Source: Toxorhynchites rutilus septentrionalis
Lineage: Eukaryota; Arthropoda; Insecta; Diptera; Culicidae
Direction: 5' to 3'
Length of the DNA: 64,000 bases
Assembly: GCF_029784135.1 (NCBI RefSeq)
Contig: NC_073746.1
Coordinates: 298,537,614-298,601,613, forward strand
In this document: positions 1 to 11,399 of the stretch, one piece after another
Layout of the letters: every line of letters begins with the position of its first letter
How positions within the stretch are numbered: the first letter of the stretch is position 1
The notes under the pieces: model-generated
Told to the model about the DNA's origin: nothing
Database searches by the model: none
The model's input: only the letters and a program-made list of their open reading frames with translations
Position numbers and translations under genes: made by a program

Positions 1-514
1 CGTTACAAAGAAAATAAATATGTCACTTTTTCTTACTGAGTTATTCAAAAAAGGGGCACGTCTATGCATCCATACCAAACGTCATTTTTTCGTCAATGCT
101 TGAAGTATAACACATACTACTTTTCGAACCCGGGAACATTCGGCAACATAATTTTTTTTTAATTTTGAAGCGCTATTTATACCTTTTTACTTCATATTTT
201 AATGATGTTCATCTACAATATATTGATTCACAATTCGATTTCTATTTCTAGTGCGCTATCAAAGCTCAAATCTGAGTTATTTTGCAAAAGTTTCACTGCT
301 GTTGGTGAAAGTAAATGGATTTTCTTCGATCTTCGACTTCGCGAGCTGCTCATCAGACCATCGAGTGTCATAAGCAATCTTGCGGAAACATTCTGATTGA
401 CGGCTTGTAATACAGATTTGTTAGATTTTTTTGGAAGACCGTTTTCAAAGCTTTTATTTCTGACAGCCCACGCGAACAACGATAAATAAGTAAAAATTTA
501 CAGTGTTTATTGAC

Positions 515-810
515 ATGGGAAGAAAGCAATATTTACAAGCTCTTGAAATTTACTATCAAAATTCGTACTCTGTGAAAAACGTGCTTCGCAAACTAAGATC
601 ATTTTATTTTATTCAGCGAAGCAGCCCATTTTGTTGTTGGATAGATGCTCGATCAAATAAAATTGTTACTTTCGGTGTGATGAGCAGCTACAAGCAATAC
701 AAGATCTGTCAACGCATCTAGAAAAATGGACAGTTCGGTGCGGTTTTTATTCCGGTGGATTTATTGGTCCTCATTTTTTTAAAAATGAAGATACTATTGG
801 AGCCTATTCG
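515..810 (+). pseudogene. Decayed DDE transposase (helix-turn-helix plus start of catalytic region)
   Basis: The frame opening at 515 encodes a helix-turn-helix stretch, EIYYQNSYSVKNVLRKL, of the kind found at the start of insect IS630-like transposases (DUF4817-type). A second piece at about 737-790, in another frame, reads CGFYSGGFIGPHFFKNED, resembling the conserved block WCG-x-GGxIGP-x-FF-x-N that lies between the first and second catalytic Asp of these enzymes. The two pieces are much closer than in an intact enzyme, the frames differ and stops intervene, so this is a deleted, dead copy. No terminal repeats were found. The family call rests on motif memory. Confidence 0.5.
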
Positions 811-2277
811 AAATACTATCTTTTTTGTATTGGATCCGATCAATGTGCGGATTTAACAACCCCACTCAGCACGCGGAACAATCCATTTTTACCATTGTTT
901 CTTACGTTCGGGTCGACATTATTTTCGAAGGAAAATGGACGGATGAATCCACAGACTCATCGAGTGTCCCAAACAGTGACATTCTAATTGAACCGTGGTT
1001 TAACGTGACAGCACAATTTGCAGGCGTTGGCGGGTGTTGGTCTATTCGGAATGAAATGGCGAATCAAACTGAATACGAAACTAGTTCTTATTAAAAAATG
1101 TTGCGAACTAAAAGATCCATATTATCTTTATAAAAACACACATTATTTAACAGGAATACCTCCTCGAGGCGTCATCATGTACCATTTGTGTCCTTGTATC
1201 TGCTCGAAGTCGTCCTTTTTGTAGGTTTCATGGACGATAAGAAGGCACCCCTTGAATTCGGACAGCACCTGGTCCTACAACTTTCGGGCTTGGATTCAGG
1301 TCACATTGTTTTGTTCGGAAGATCGCTATGGATGTTCGTTGACACGGTGGGAGTGGTCTTCCTGAATCGAATGTTATGCATTATTGTTCTGCGGTTGTCA
1401 TGGAAATTTCGACCCAAATATAGTTTCGAAATGAAAATTGGCGTAGATGCAGAGCACGTTTCCTTCCAAACGAATCCATGTCTAAAACTTTTGATTCTTC
1501 TGAAACTAATGCTTTTTTCGAGTCTCATGAAGTTATTGATGAACTCCATGCCAACTCGACTAGCAATTGGCAGCACCATATCAAACTCAAAAACTTTGAG
1601 ACCTAAAAATGTTGATCAAGGTATGAAATGTTGGAAATCGTTTAGATTATCTTTAAAAAATATCAAGCAAATTTGAATGAATTACACTAAAAAAAGTTAT
1701 GTCAAAAATAAGAGAAATATATACGAAAAGTCCACGCAATAACCAACAAGTTATCCATACATTGGAAGATAGGCACTTCTTCAGGAAAAAAGTTTTTCTT
1801 ATGACATGTTTTTTATGTCTTATTAGTTATGACAACTTTTTCATGTTTTCTTTGAGAAAAATTACAATTAATCATAATTTTGTTCAAGTTCAAGTGGTAT
1901 ATTCGGCAAAGTTTAAAATAATATCAAAATATGGACTTTCTTCAAGGACGTCAACTTTATATCTCTTATAGATTCTTAAATATATGAATTTTTTGCATGC
2001 AGACTACTGGAAAACTAATGTTTTACTCACAACCTTTTTGATGTGTAAATTGTGTTTTTGAGAAAAATGGATTTTGATGCGCGATATTTTTTTCCAGTGT
2101 GAGTTTTCTTGAAATTTTTGAAAATATTTTTTGAATAAAAATTTGAATAATTCCCTTTAAACATTTCATTCTTTGATCAAAATTTCAGAGTATTGCATGA
2201 ATTTTTTCTTAAATTTAAGAAAAAAGCTTAGGCCCTTCTCAAAAAGTCCTCTAAATTTTTGTTGGAGTATTCAAGTA
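811..2277. other. AT-rich sequence without a recognisable gene
   Basis: Short open frames exist on both strands but none shows a domain, codon bias or splice signals. The stretch may contain further remnants of the transposase upstream. Homopolymer A/T runs dominate after 1680. Confidence 0.5.
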
Positions 2278-3222
2278 GGGTAAATAATCTTGATTTGTCC
2301 GATTTAGGGTGTTTTCACGCAACTAGTAAATGCAAATCGATTTTTCTTCATGAAAATCACATATAATCTATACGAGTTCCGATTTGTTGAAAAGCCCAAA
2401 GTCTTTAGTTGCTATTACTACCATTAGGTGTTTAAATTATTCAAATTTTTATGTTTTATAACGATTTTCCTCAAAGAAAATGGTTTGTGCACCTCTGATC
2501 ATGGTTTGTCCAAAAATGATCATGGTTTGACTGGTTTTAGAAATCATCATTCTTGAATGAAAAGAATCAAATTTTCAAGTAGATGTCACATTTCTCATCA
2601 CTTGAGTTTACTGTTATCATATTGATCCATTCATAATTTAGGCATTCTTCAGAATATTGCCTTTTCTTGGGCATTTTAAAAGTGTTAATCTCAACACACT
2701 CAACACAGAGAAACTTTATTTCTGCTATGCGTGAAAAACACAACAAACAAACTGCAGCGCGCCAAGCGGTTGCCATAGAAATCATGTGAAAAAAAAACCT
2801 TAATGAATCGGACAACTCATGATCAGAATTGAGGTCATCGAAATGCGTCGATTACATGGTTTAGCTAAGTAAATCCGATACAAATAGTGTATGCAATATT
2901 TTCATGATGTTTGCAATATTTTTAAGTCTTATAATCCAGAAAACGGGTGAATATGTGCCACATAATCATCTGGTGATTGTCTAAAAGTTAGCTCAAATGA
3001 GAGGCGCATTGACACCAATAGAAGGTGGATTTTATAATCTTTTGAAACGTGTGATTCCGTAAGAATATACTATAAAACTATTGTATAGCATGGAAAAGAC
3101 AATTTAATTTATATGTTTTGAAACATTCGAATATCTGATTTGACACAGATGGGCAGAATAATTCAAAAAAGTGAACAAACCATGATCATATTTTCGACTG
3201 AACAAATCAAAATCGTTTACCT
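2278..3222. mobile_element. 945-bp TIR element (MITE), TA-flanked
   Basis: The ends are inverted and similar: left GGGTAAATAATCTTGATTTG, right (reverse complement) AGGTAAACGATTTTGATTTG, each next to a TA. Just inside both ends are copies of a motif around CATGATCATGGTTTGT, direct at 2495-2530 and inverted near 3175-3190. There is no transposase frame inside. A related left end recurs at 28126-28260. TA targets and short TIRs suggest a Tc1/mariner-superfamily non-autonomous element. Confidence 0.7.
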
Positions 3223-3679
3223 TACGCAAAGTTGCTTTGATGGTCAATGTTTATACACCCACAAAGTTTCACTGCAATCAGAATGCCAATGGCTAGTCGA
3301 GTTAGCATGAAATCAGCTTACGTCTCGAATGCGCATTATTTGATTGATTAGTTTTTCTGCTTCAACGAATGAACACGAATACTTATGATGATCGCGTCAT
3401 TAGTTGAACTTTAAGGAGGTGCAGCATCGGGGACATCACTTGATCAAAGCTTGTATCAAAATCAAAGAATAAAAGCGTGATCAGTGGTATTGACTTAATG
3501 GTCCATTGAAGAATGTCTTAAATCTTAGGAATGATTCGGAAGCAAACGAATCTTGTGTCATACGAGAAATAGTGGAGTCCAGCTAGACGGTAGACGGATA
3601 TTGTAATTGAGTACAATAAGTTAACCTTAAGCGCAGAAAGTCACGAAGAGATTCAGGACATGCTCGGCCAAAACGAATA
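3223..3679. other. Intervening single-copy-like sequence
   Basis: No coding or repeat structure seen between the two MITEs. Confidence 0.4.
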
Positions 3680-4135
3680 CAGGTAAACTTCGATATAACG
3701 TACATTTCACTTTCAAAATTGTACGTTGTATCGAATTGTACGTTATATCGAAGCATAATAAAGTACTCATAAACGTAGTCTATAATACATGATTGTGTTG
3801 CTGTTTTAGTAAATTTAATGAATAACCTCAATCAGAAGACGAAGCCAGCCTGTCTGATGATGTTTCCCTTTCCCTGATGTTGATTAAAGCTTGATTCATT
3901 TAGAATCCGGAATCACAAAACCAACTGTATTTCGGGATTGATTGAAGGTACAAAACTTGTTTTAGCATCACAATACAGATAATTCATTGTTCTATCAGAA
4001 AATAAATATTGAAGAAAAATGTCCGTTACACTTTGGAAATGTGTACGTTATATCGAGGTAAAATGTACGTTATATCGAGTGACGTTATATCGAGGGTACG
4101 TTATAACGAGGGTACGTTATATCGAAGTTTCCCTG
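3680..4135. mobile_element. 456-bp pogo/Tigger-like MITE, TA-flanked
   Basis: The TIRs begin CAGGTAAACTTCGATATAAC on the left and CAGGGAAACTTCGATATAAC on the inverted right, with TA on both sides. The subterminal regions contain several copies of TACGTTATATCGA in both orientations. The CAGxxxAAxxTCGATATAACG end resembles pogo/Tigger-type elements. No transposase is inside. A near-identical copy lies inverted at 39369-39823. Confidence 0.8.
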
Positions 4136-4503
4136 TATTCATAATTCAATGTACTTGACAAGTTTGAACTGAGTATTGAAAGACGGCCGCAGCATAACAT
4201 GAAATGAACCTTCAAGTTTAATGCTTTATAATATAAAATAGTGAAACTGCGAACCAAATGGAAATTTAATGTTCATTCCACAGACAATGGGCCTGATCAC
4301 GAACATCACTGTCACATACGCATTCACTTCACGTACACTTCACTTAATCTTTTTGTGTCTGAAGTGCCGTGAAGTGAGTGTTCATTCCCGTTTATAAGAG
4401 ACATGTCGGTTGCATAATTTCGGGCGTTTGAACGTTATGTCGGTTGCATAATTTCGGACGTTTGGACGTTATGTAGGTATAATTAATACAGAGTATGAAA
4501 TAA
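4136..4503. repeat. Spacer with a 34-bp tandem duplication
   Basis: The sequence CGGTTGCATAATTTCGG occurs at 4407 and again at 4441, giving two tandem copies of a 34-bp unit that end in GTTTGRACGTTATG. The rest of the spacer shows no structure. Confidence 0.6.
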
Positions 4504-5139
4504 TCACCCTCATTCTTGTTTTCGAACGAAAAGAAATCGTTCGAAAGAATGTACCATTTGTATTCTTGTTTTCGTACGAATCAAATCCATTCATTCGAAC
4601 TTTCGAAAATTGAACAATTCGAACGAATCGGCCATTCTAGTTTTCGTACGAATGTGTTTTTTCACGTGGTTTCTAAACGTCACTTTTTTCTTGCGAATTC
4701 CATTCGATTGTTAAATCAGTACATATTCATGTTTTTCGGATAATTTGAGCTTAAGTCGTACTGATTCTGCTGTTCAATCTATTATAGAAGGAATTGAGTC
4801 ATTGAGTCATTGAGGATTATGAATATGATTCATGAACATTATTAATATTTCATTTCTTTGTGTACTTTTTATTATTGTTTTTGTTGTTTTGCAGTCCAGT
4901 TAGTAAAATTCAATAATTGGATTGATTTTCCGGCAAAATTAACGAACGATCACTGTATGGACGACACTTTCACCGTTGCTTTGATGAAATCTTGTATGAA
5001 ATTTTATTGCATGAAATCTTGCATCTGATGTTTATGTTCGAACGAATTCGTACGAAAACAAGAAAGTATTTTTCGAAATTGTTCGAATCTAGTCTTTCGA
5101 ATGAAAGTCAGATACGGCCGTAAACAAGAATAAGGGTGA
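4504..5139. mobile_element. 636-bp foldback MITE rich in TTCGTACGAA
   Basis: The left end TCACCCTCATTCTTGTTT is matched by the inverted right end TTCACCCTTATTCTTGTTT. Inside each arm are repeated inverted copies of TTCGTACGAA and TCGAACGA. No coding capacity is seen. The target duplication is not clear, so the exact borders may be off by a few bases. Confidence 0.65.
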
Positions 5140-6979
5140 ATATTCCATTTAATTAAGCGTATGTTTTAGAATGACAAGTTTGCGATTATACCTCGATGAT
5201 TCGGTATTTAAATGCCAACTATTCGGACTCATACCATGATTCATTTGCTTGGTGCGTTAGTTTGCTGAATCAAATGCTGGTTCAAAGATGAGGAGGAGTA
5301 CTTGGTTGCTCGTGAATAAGTTGTTGAAGATATGGGAATGAAATTTTATTTTCTCTCTCTATAAATTACTCTAGAGATAAAACATGACTATTATGTTCGA
5401 TAATCGATATCTCGCATACTCTTGTTCTTAACTCTGTCTTACTCGTTTGAATAGTAAGAAGTATTTAGTATAGATCAAGGCTAGAATAATTTTTTTAAAA
5501 ACCGTTTCTGCAATTTTGATAAATAATAATATCTTCTATATTTCAGAGCAAACCCGAATTTATCCACTTCACGATTAGTATAATCTGAGCTACTGAGCTA
5601 CATATGGGATTCTGAAGTTTAATCCTTCTATTCTTCCCATTCTAGTTTAATTTGATATACGGGACATGAGGTTTGATTTAATTATTTAAACAGAAACTGG
5701 TCAGCAGTGTCGGTCAAAAGCATAATCTTTATATGAAACATCTGATAGGTTTCAAGGAATTTGCCAAAAACAGAAAGTGATTCAGATTTTCTCTGGACGG
5801 ATATCAAAATTATGGAAAAAGAACTAGAGAAGAATTTAAAAATAGTATCTTGTATATCTATTAAGTAAAAAAAACAAAGACCTTATTTGTTATAACTATC
5901 GTCCTGATTCGGGTCTTGTCCACCAATTGCGAATGTTTGAATTACAAAAATCAGCTCGGCAATGTTGGAAAAACTTTACAGTTATTACTTTATACTCAAA
6001 ATATTAACAAATCAATATTATGCGTAATCAATCATAATGATCGTTTTTTCTAATAAGAGATTATTAATTATTGTTTCTTCCACACTTTTTGCAGCGTATT
6101 CGGGTCAGTGGCCTCCATTGCCATTTCATGGTGTTGCAACTCTCTGTTAGTCTAATCGTAAAAATAGAAACAAAAAAATTCTATCCATTCAGGACAATCG
6201 CAAGTAGACCTTGTTTTGTTTCAAGGCCATGTTTCAAAGGGCCTACGGGAGCTACATTTTCAGTCCTTAATGACACCCCATAGCGCATTTACCGAATCAA
6301 AATAAACAAATTTACGTCCTCTGGATAAGTCCGGATTTTGTTCTAAAAATGTCACCATGCGGGTAAATTGCTGTTTGTTTATCTTTTCTTTCCTGAAAAG
6401 CAACACAAGATTCAAAATGTTAGCTAAAAAGCTAAATGAATACGAAATTAAACTTACACCATTCCGCGTGACTAGCTTTCACCATCTAAAACACAAGTGA
6501 CAAATATTCTTGTTTTTCTTCGTGACATGACAGTATCGTGATATTCATAATAATACCGAGTTCATCAAAGTTGTCATGACGGATGAACTCCTTCGGATTT
6601 TACACACACGGTGGCAGCCGTAATAACGTTGTATACAATTCACTTCGTTTTCACCGTGATGTGACGTTCGTGATCAGAGCCAATGTGAAGAGAGGAAACA
6701 TTTCAATTTATGCTCCGTCCGTTTTCAGCTTATTTGGTATAAATAAATCATTTCGATTTCAAATCACATTCTCGCACCAGTTAACCAGAGCAGATAACAG
6801 TCGTTCCTAATGCTGATATCACACAAGTGTTTTGCTCGATACAAAGGCAAAATAGAAGAATGAAAGATGTCGCATGCTGAACAGCATTCCTGAACAGAAC
6901 CCAACAATGCATCGGCAATGCAATGCAGCAATGCATCGCAAGCTCCCATTCCTGTGTGGTTCTCCTGCCAGGCAGCATG
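5140..6979. other. Non-coding stretch
   Basis: No gene or transposon structure recognised. The part 6700-6850 shares scattered similarity with 35385-35560 (GCTCCGYCCGTTTTCA and AATGCTGATRTCACACA), so it may belong to an old dispersed repeat. Confidence 0.4.
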
Positions 6980-7016
6980 TATAAAAATAGCTGCCCCGCA
7001 GCGAAGTGCCCAGTCA
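6980..7016 (+). promoter_or_regulatory. Candidate RNA polymerase II core promoter (TATA box plus initiator)
   Basis: TATAAAAA at 6980-6987 is followed 32 bases later by an arthropod-type initiator CCAGTC (A at 7012). This spacing is what a TATA/Inr promoter needs. The surrounding 100 bases are more GC-rich than the region. The sequence downstream resembles an insect 5' leader (ACCATCAACCAAAACGAAA). A two-exon small gene follows. The assignment is a sequence match only. Confidence 0.5.
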
Positions 7017-7133
7017 TTCTCTAACCGTCAAGTAGTTAACACCATCAACCAAAACGAAAAAAATTACACGAAAGTGGTGTCTTAGACACTACCGTATAGT
7101 AAACGTAGGATCACGTTAGGCTATGATGTTAGA

Positions 7134-7383
7134 ATGTTGCATGATGATTTTTGGTATGTTTGAAAAATTGTATTATTAAACCTGAAAAGAACCGTTTTGT
7201 TTGATTGTTAGGTATTGTTTGTTCACTCCACCAGTGTTACAATCGAGTGATGATTTCAGAAGGATGAATATTAGTCCTTGGATGATACATAACACGATAG
7301 AAGATGGGGATAGAAGACGGATGAGATATGCGGAAAATCGACGTCTGTGGCCCAGGACGAGACGACTCCTGCGTTCTGTATAG
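7134..7383 (+). CDS. Candidate two-exon small gene, basic 63-residue peptide
   Basis: Downstream of the candidate promoter, an ATG at 7134 opens a 20-base coding exon ending at 7153. A donor G|GTATGT at 7154 and an acceptor TTTGATTGTTAG at 7200-7211 would remove a 58-base intron and join to 7212-7383, ending in TAG. The product would have 63 residues with a strongly basic C-terminus (motif DGDRRRMRY and WPRTRRLLRSV). No known family was recognised. Two out-of-frame ATGs at 7123 and 7126 precede the chosen start, which weakens the model. No canonical AATAAA follows. This may be a chance frame. Confidence 0.25.
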
Positions 7384-8365
7384 ATGAAATAATGAAAAAC
7401 CTCATCAATATAATATAAAATAATTATCATAATTTTCCTCATCACAAAAATCATGTCACTTTATCATAAAAAACACATATTTGAAATCGAAAAGGTAATA
7501 TTCATTCATAATAAGTTTTCATTCATTCATTCATAAATAAGTGTGACGTTTATATTCACTCGCGAAAACAGCAGCAATTCACTTCTGCTGGGATTGAGGA
7601 GAAAAAAATGTCCGTAATTGATGGGCCCTATCATAGAAATCGAATCGAGGATTCGATACAATCACTATCACCGAGTAAAATCTGGAATTATAGAAATCGA
7701 GGAAAACAGCTCGATTCGTTACTCTGCTCGAATGTCAGTGGCGGTGCTGAAATATTTTGAAACGAGTTTGAAATGTTTCACAAAGCACTATAGAAAGGAT
7801 GCCAAATCTTTTTTTGAGACATTTGCTATGAAAGTTTCCAAGTGTAAATATGGTTATGTTTAGGAGAAAACTGATATTCCCTCAACGAATGAATCTTAAT
7901 AGGCGTAATACATGCATGGAAGTGTAATAAAAACGACATCATGGAACATTTTGCTTTACAAAAAATATAATTATTAGAATGAATTACACTTTTTTCGGCA
8001 AAACTATTTTTTGCATGTAATTCTCTCGGCGTCAATAGCTTTATTGTATTGGGCCACACCCTGTGGCCCTGAATTCTCGCTTGTTGTGTGCTAGTGTTTT
8101 CTTACCTTTCATCTCGTGTCAATCCAAATCTGTAATTTGAAAAACAATCATTATTGTTTTGCAAGACATTTCAGCTCTAGCATATGGTATAGAAAGTTTG
8201 GTATAGTATAGCAATAAAAAAGAAAATTGCTGACAAAAGTAACACTTACTAATGTACGCCAGCGGGAATAAGCAATTTTTAGGTAGGAAATACGGTTGAT
8301 AGCAATTCAAAGAATATTATAAAATTTACTTATGAAGTTATATGTATCGTAGAAGAAACATTTAC
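7384..8365. other. Non-coding stretch
   Basis: No gene recognised. The segment 7622-7720 carries the motif TATAGAAATCGAG in inverted pairs, also present near 23265-23330, which suggests remnants of one repeat family. Confidence 0.4.
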
Positions 8366-8534
8366 TTTCTGCCATTCTGAACCAAGACGCAAGCTCCTCA
8401 CTGAATTCCTCCCACTTTTCCTTAACCGGGATTCTATTTGAACTGCCTCCACAAATACCTCGAGCAATGTTTACATTCGCTTTCATTGGTTCAACGAGTC
8501 CTTCAAACTGGTGATGATTTTTCTGTCCACTCAT
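8366..8534 (-). CDS. Exon encoding a Myb/SANT-like DNA-binding domain (partial gene)
   Basis: On the minus strand an ATG at 8534 opens about 56 codons that match the shape of the insect Myb/SANT-like 5 domain: QFEGLVEPM, then ANVNIARG, then KEKWEEFSEELASW. Such domains sit at the N-terminus of many arthropod regulatory proteins and transposon-derived proteins, where they bind DNA. A donor A|GTAAAT at 8365-8360 follows the domain at the place where the family often has an intron. The next exon was not identified to the left, so the gene may be broken or may have a long intron. No terminal repeats of an autonomous transposon were seen nearby. Confidence 0.5.
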
Positions 8535-8659
8535 TTTCACCCACTGAAATTCGCGCTGGAAGAAAGTTCTGCATTGTAAATTATAACATGATTAATATGA
8601 ATAATGCTGGATTGAACACTTCACTTGTATAGACTATTCTGGCAGCACCGTAAAACAAA

Positions 8660-9140
8660 TACTGATCAAAAAACAGGAAGTGGGTTATATATATGGTATA
8701 ACCGCAAGGGTGACGTATGACTATCGTTGATTTAGGGATCATTTGTTTGAAGTTGAATCTAAATCCATCCTGAATGAATGAATAAATAAATATTTGGGTG
8801 GCTTCAAAAACGAGAGCATTACGTTGGAGGCTCAAGGTTATATGCATCCAATATTGGATACAAAAAACCTTGTTCTGAAGAATAATCTTCAGAAGCTTTC
8901 CTGTTAACTGCACTTGATTGACAAACCACAAAACCAAATGTATGTGGTCGCAGTATTATATGGATAGAAAAAAATAAAATAAACTCGATTGAATGCAATT
9001 TTCAATTCAAGGGGGAACTGGCAGATTATTTTTCAGCAACGATCATTTCTTTCCAGGTTTCTTCTCGATAACCAGCAAACGAAAAGAGTTGCGCGCGTGT
9101 ATGTGTGTGTGTGTGTGGCGGCTGCTTCAATGTCTTCCCG
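8660..9140. repeat. Dispersed repeat module, copy 1
   Basis: This segment starts with ACAGGAAGTGGGTTATAT and GGTATAACCGCAAGGGTGAC, continues through CCAATATTGGATAC and GGAACTGGCAGATTATTTT, and ends in a GT microsatellite followed by GGCGGCTGCTTC. Similar copies recur at 9556-9960, 10460-10790, 11410-11690 and 22385-22650. The copies lie next to histone H3 pseudogenes. No coding function was found. Confidence 0.7.
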
Positions 9141-9327
9141 AGGAACCGTATTTCGATGCTCTCTTGGTCACCTTCTCTTCTCCTTCTGATCGATCGGCTT
9201 TTCTGCGCTCCCTCACAGTTAAAACAAACTGATTGCATTTCAGGTCAGGTCAGGGCCAGGTAATGAATCCCTCGATCCCTCGCCGTTCAGCTCGTTCAGT
9301 AACGATGTTGTCTTGTCGATGTCCTCA

Positions 9328-9552
9328 GGCGTCGTGCACAAATTACGTAACGCTAAAAATCCGGATCTTGAACCACCTCCCCCCCCCCCTTACGTAACGG
9401 TAACGGTATTGGATTAAAGAGACTTTAAACTCCGAGAGTTCATTCGTCTCTAAATCCTTACGTAACGCAATTTCCTATCTCTAATAAACAGAAAGTAACG
9501 CAACATCTACCCCCTCCCCTCTTATCGCGTTACGTAATTTGTGCACGACGCC
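9328..9552. mobile_element. 225-bp TIR element with 3-bp target duplication and a paralogous empty site
   Basis: Perfect inverted ends GGCGTCGTGCACAAATTACG at 9328 and at 9552 (reverse complement) are flanked by TCA on each side (9325-9327 and 9553-9555). The related module at 10280-10300 reads GTCGATGTCCTCACGAAAAA without interruption, which is the pre-insertion sequence and confirms both borders and the 3-bp duplication. The interior repeats TTACGTAACG several times. A 3-bp duplication fits PIF/Harbinger- or CACTA-like transposition, but no transposase is present. Confidence 0.85.
9400..9455 (-). mobile_element. Very short 5'-truncated copy of the 14-21 kb retrotransposon
   Basis: About 47 bases (9407-9453) match the inverted 3' end of the retrotransposon at 21200-21260 with about three mismatches (shared block AGAGTTCATTCGTCTCT). 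It sits inside the TIR element and is bracketed by CCTTACGTAACG at 9388-9399 and 9456-9467. It looks like a dead-on-arrival insertion. The flanking motif is also a repeat of the host element, so the target duplication is suggestive rather than certain. Confidence 0.55.
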
Positions 9553-9555
9553 TCA

Positions 9556-10260
9556 CGAAAAACAGGAAGTGGGTTATATCTATGGTATAACCGCAAGGGT
9601 GACGTAGGACTATCGTTGATTTAGAGATTTTTTGTTTGAAGTTGAATCTGAATTCATTCTGAATGAAAGAATAAATGAATAGTTGGGGGACTTCGAAAAC
9701 GAGAGCGTTACGTTGGAGGCACAAGGTTTTATGCATCCAATATTGGATACGGAAATATATTACTGATGGGGAAGAATAATCTTCAGAAGCTATCCTGTTA
9801 ATTGCGATTGATTGAAAAATCACAAAACCAAATGTATTTGGTCACAGTGTTACATGGATAGAAAACATTCAAATAAACTTTGTCACATGAATGTATTTTT
9901 AAATTCCCAGAGGAACTGGCAGATTATTTTCAGTAACGATTAGATATTTCTACATTTTCCTCGATACTGGAAGCCCACTCGATAACCATCTGTTAATAGC
10001 ACTTGATTGAAACATATTTGGTCACAGTGTTACATGGATAGAAAACATCAAAATAAACTCTTTCACATAATGTAATTTTAAATTCCCAGAGGAACTAGCA
10101 GATTATTTTCCGGATCTTTCTCGATGCTGAATGGCATCCAAACGGAAAGAATTCCGTGCGTGTATGTGTGTGTAGCGGCTGCTTCCATGGTCACCTTCTC
10201 TTCTCCTGAAGGCTCGGCTTCTCAGTGCTCCTCACAGTTTCAAACAAGTCGTCCAGCACT
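9556..10260. repeat. Dispersed repeat module, copies 2 and 3
   Basis: 9556-9960 repeats the module of 8660-9140, including GGTATAACCGCAAGGGTGAC and CCAATATTGGATAC. A third partial copy follows at about 9990-10200 and ends in GTGTGTGTAGCGGCTGCTTC. The copies differ by small indels, so they are old. Confidence 0.65.
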
Positions 10261-10460
10261 CTCAGCAACGATGTTGTCTTGTCGATGTCCTCACGAAAAA
10301 TGAATGCGTCTCACCACCAGAATATCGCTTAAGTATGCTTTTTGTGCGTGATTGAATCGAGAGAAGGCGTGGTTTACGATGGCAATTTGGAAGGCAAACT
10401 AGAGGGGAATGAACTCTCTGAGCTCGGAACTTTCGGCGACTGAGCAATAATCGATTGCGG
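10261..10460. repeat. Repeat segment shared with 11215-11370
   Basis: CACCACCAGAATATC, then AGTATGCTTT and GTGCGTGATTGAATCGAGAG, then ACGATGGCAATTTGGAAGGC occur here and at 11233-11370 in the same order. No recognised function. Confidence 0.6.
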
Positions 10461-10710
10461 GCGCATACAATATTGGATACGGAAATATTGTACTGATGGG
10501 GAAGAATAATCTTCAGAAGCTATCCTGTTAATTGCGATTGATTGAAAAATCACAAAACCAAATGTATTTGGTCACAGTGTTACATGGATAGAAAACATTC
10601 AAATAAACTCTTTCACATGAATGTAATTTTAAATTCCCAGAGGAACTGGCAGATTATTTTCCGGATCTTCCTCGATGCTGAATGGCATCTAAACGGAAAG
10701 AATTCCACGC

Positions 10711-10716
<6 letters not shown>

Positions 10717-10753
<37 letters not shown>
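10717..10753. repeat. GT dinucleotide microsatellite
   Basis: A run of GT repeats within the module copy at 10460-10790. Shorter GT runs occupy the same place in copies at 9100 and 10155. Confidence 0.9.
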
Positions 10754-10754
<1 letters not shown>

Positions 10755-10789
10755 CGGCTGCTTCGTGATCTTCCCGGGGAACCGTTTGT

Positions 10790-11220
10790 GGCATCACTCT
10801 CCTCCTGATGGATTCCCTTCTGGCCTAAGGTGCACAAACAGGCTCTTGGTGACACCGTTCATTCGCGCTTTCATGATAACAAAGAGCTTCACCACAACAG
10901 CGACAACATGCTCTAATCGCTGTTCAATTAGAACTGAGTGGATTTCCGAGCGGCGCTCGCTTATATACCGATTGGTGATTTCAACAGCCTGTTTTGAAAG
11001 CAATTTTAAGACTATTGAAACAAGTTTTTGGATCAGAAAGTAACAAGTATATAACGCGTAGACATTTTATCTTTCGAATGAAGTATTTATCATACCATTT
11101 CGTTCAGTTGTTTAGGAGCTATTAACGCTCAAAATCTCGATCTCCGGCGTAACGCTTTCGTTTTCGAAACATTGATTTTACACCCCGGTATAGAAATGAA
11201 AGACGTAGTCCTACGTCAAA
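10790..11220 (-). repeat. Repeat segment with a TATA-type promoter-like block, shared with 22660-23090
   Basis: On the minus strand near 10955-10975 the sequence CGGTATATAAGCGAGCG is followed about 30 bases on by CACTCAGTTCTAATTGAAC, which resembles a TATA plus initiator promoter of the histone type. The same block is present near 22815-22840. Downstream of the block no intact frame was found. The right part (11040-11220) ends in GACGTAGTCCTACGTC, present in both copies. Confidence 0.55.
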
Positions 11221-11399
11221 ATGAATGGGTTTCACCACCAGAATATCATTTAAGTATGCTTTTCGTGCGTGATTGAATCGAGAGAAGGTGTGGTTTACGA
11301 TGGCAATTTGGAAGGCAAACTAGAGGAGAACAAACTCTGAGTATGAAAATTTCGGCGACTGAGCAATAATTGATTGAAAATTATATAATTTTCGCGATA

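Noticed and set aside
1188..1676. 162-codon plus-strand frame
   Set aside because: Composition is unlike a protein and an antisense frame of similar length overlaps it. At most it is decayed transposon sequence.
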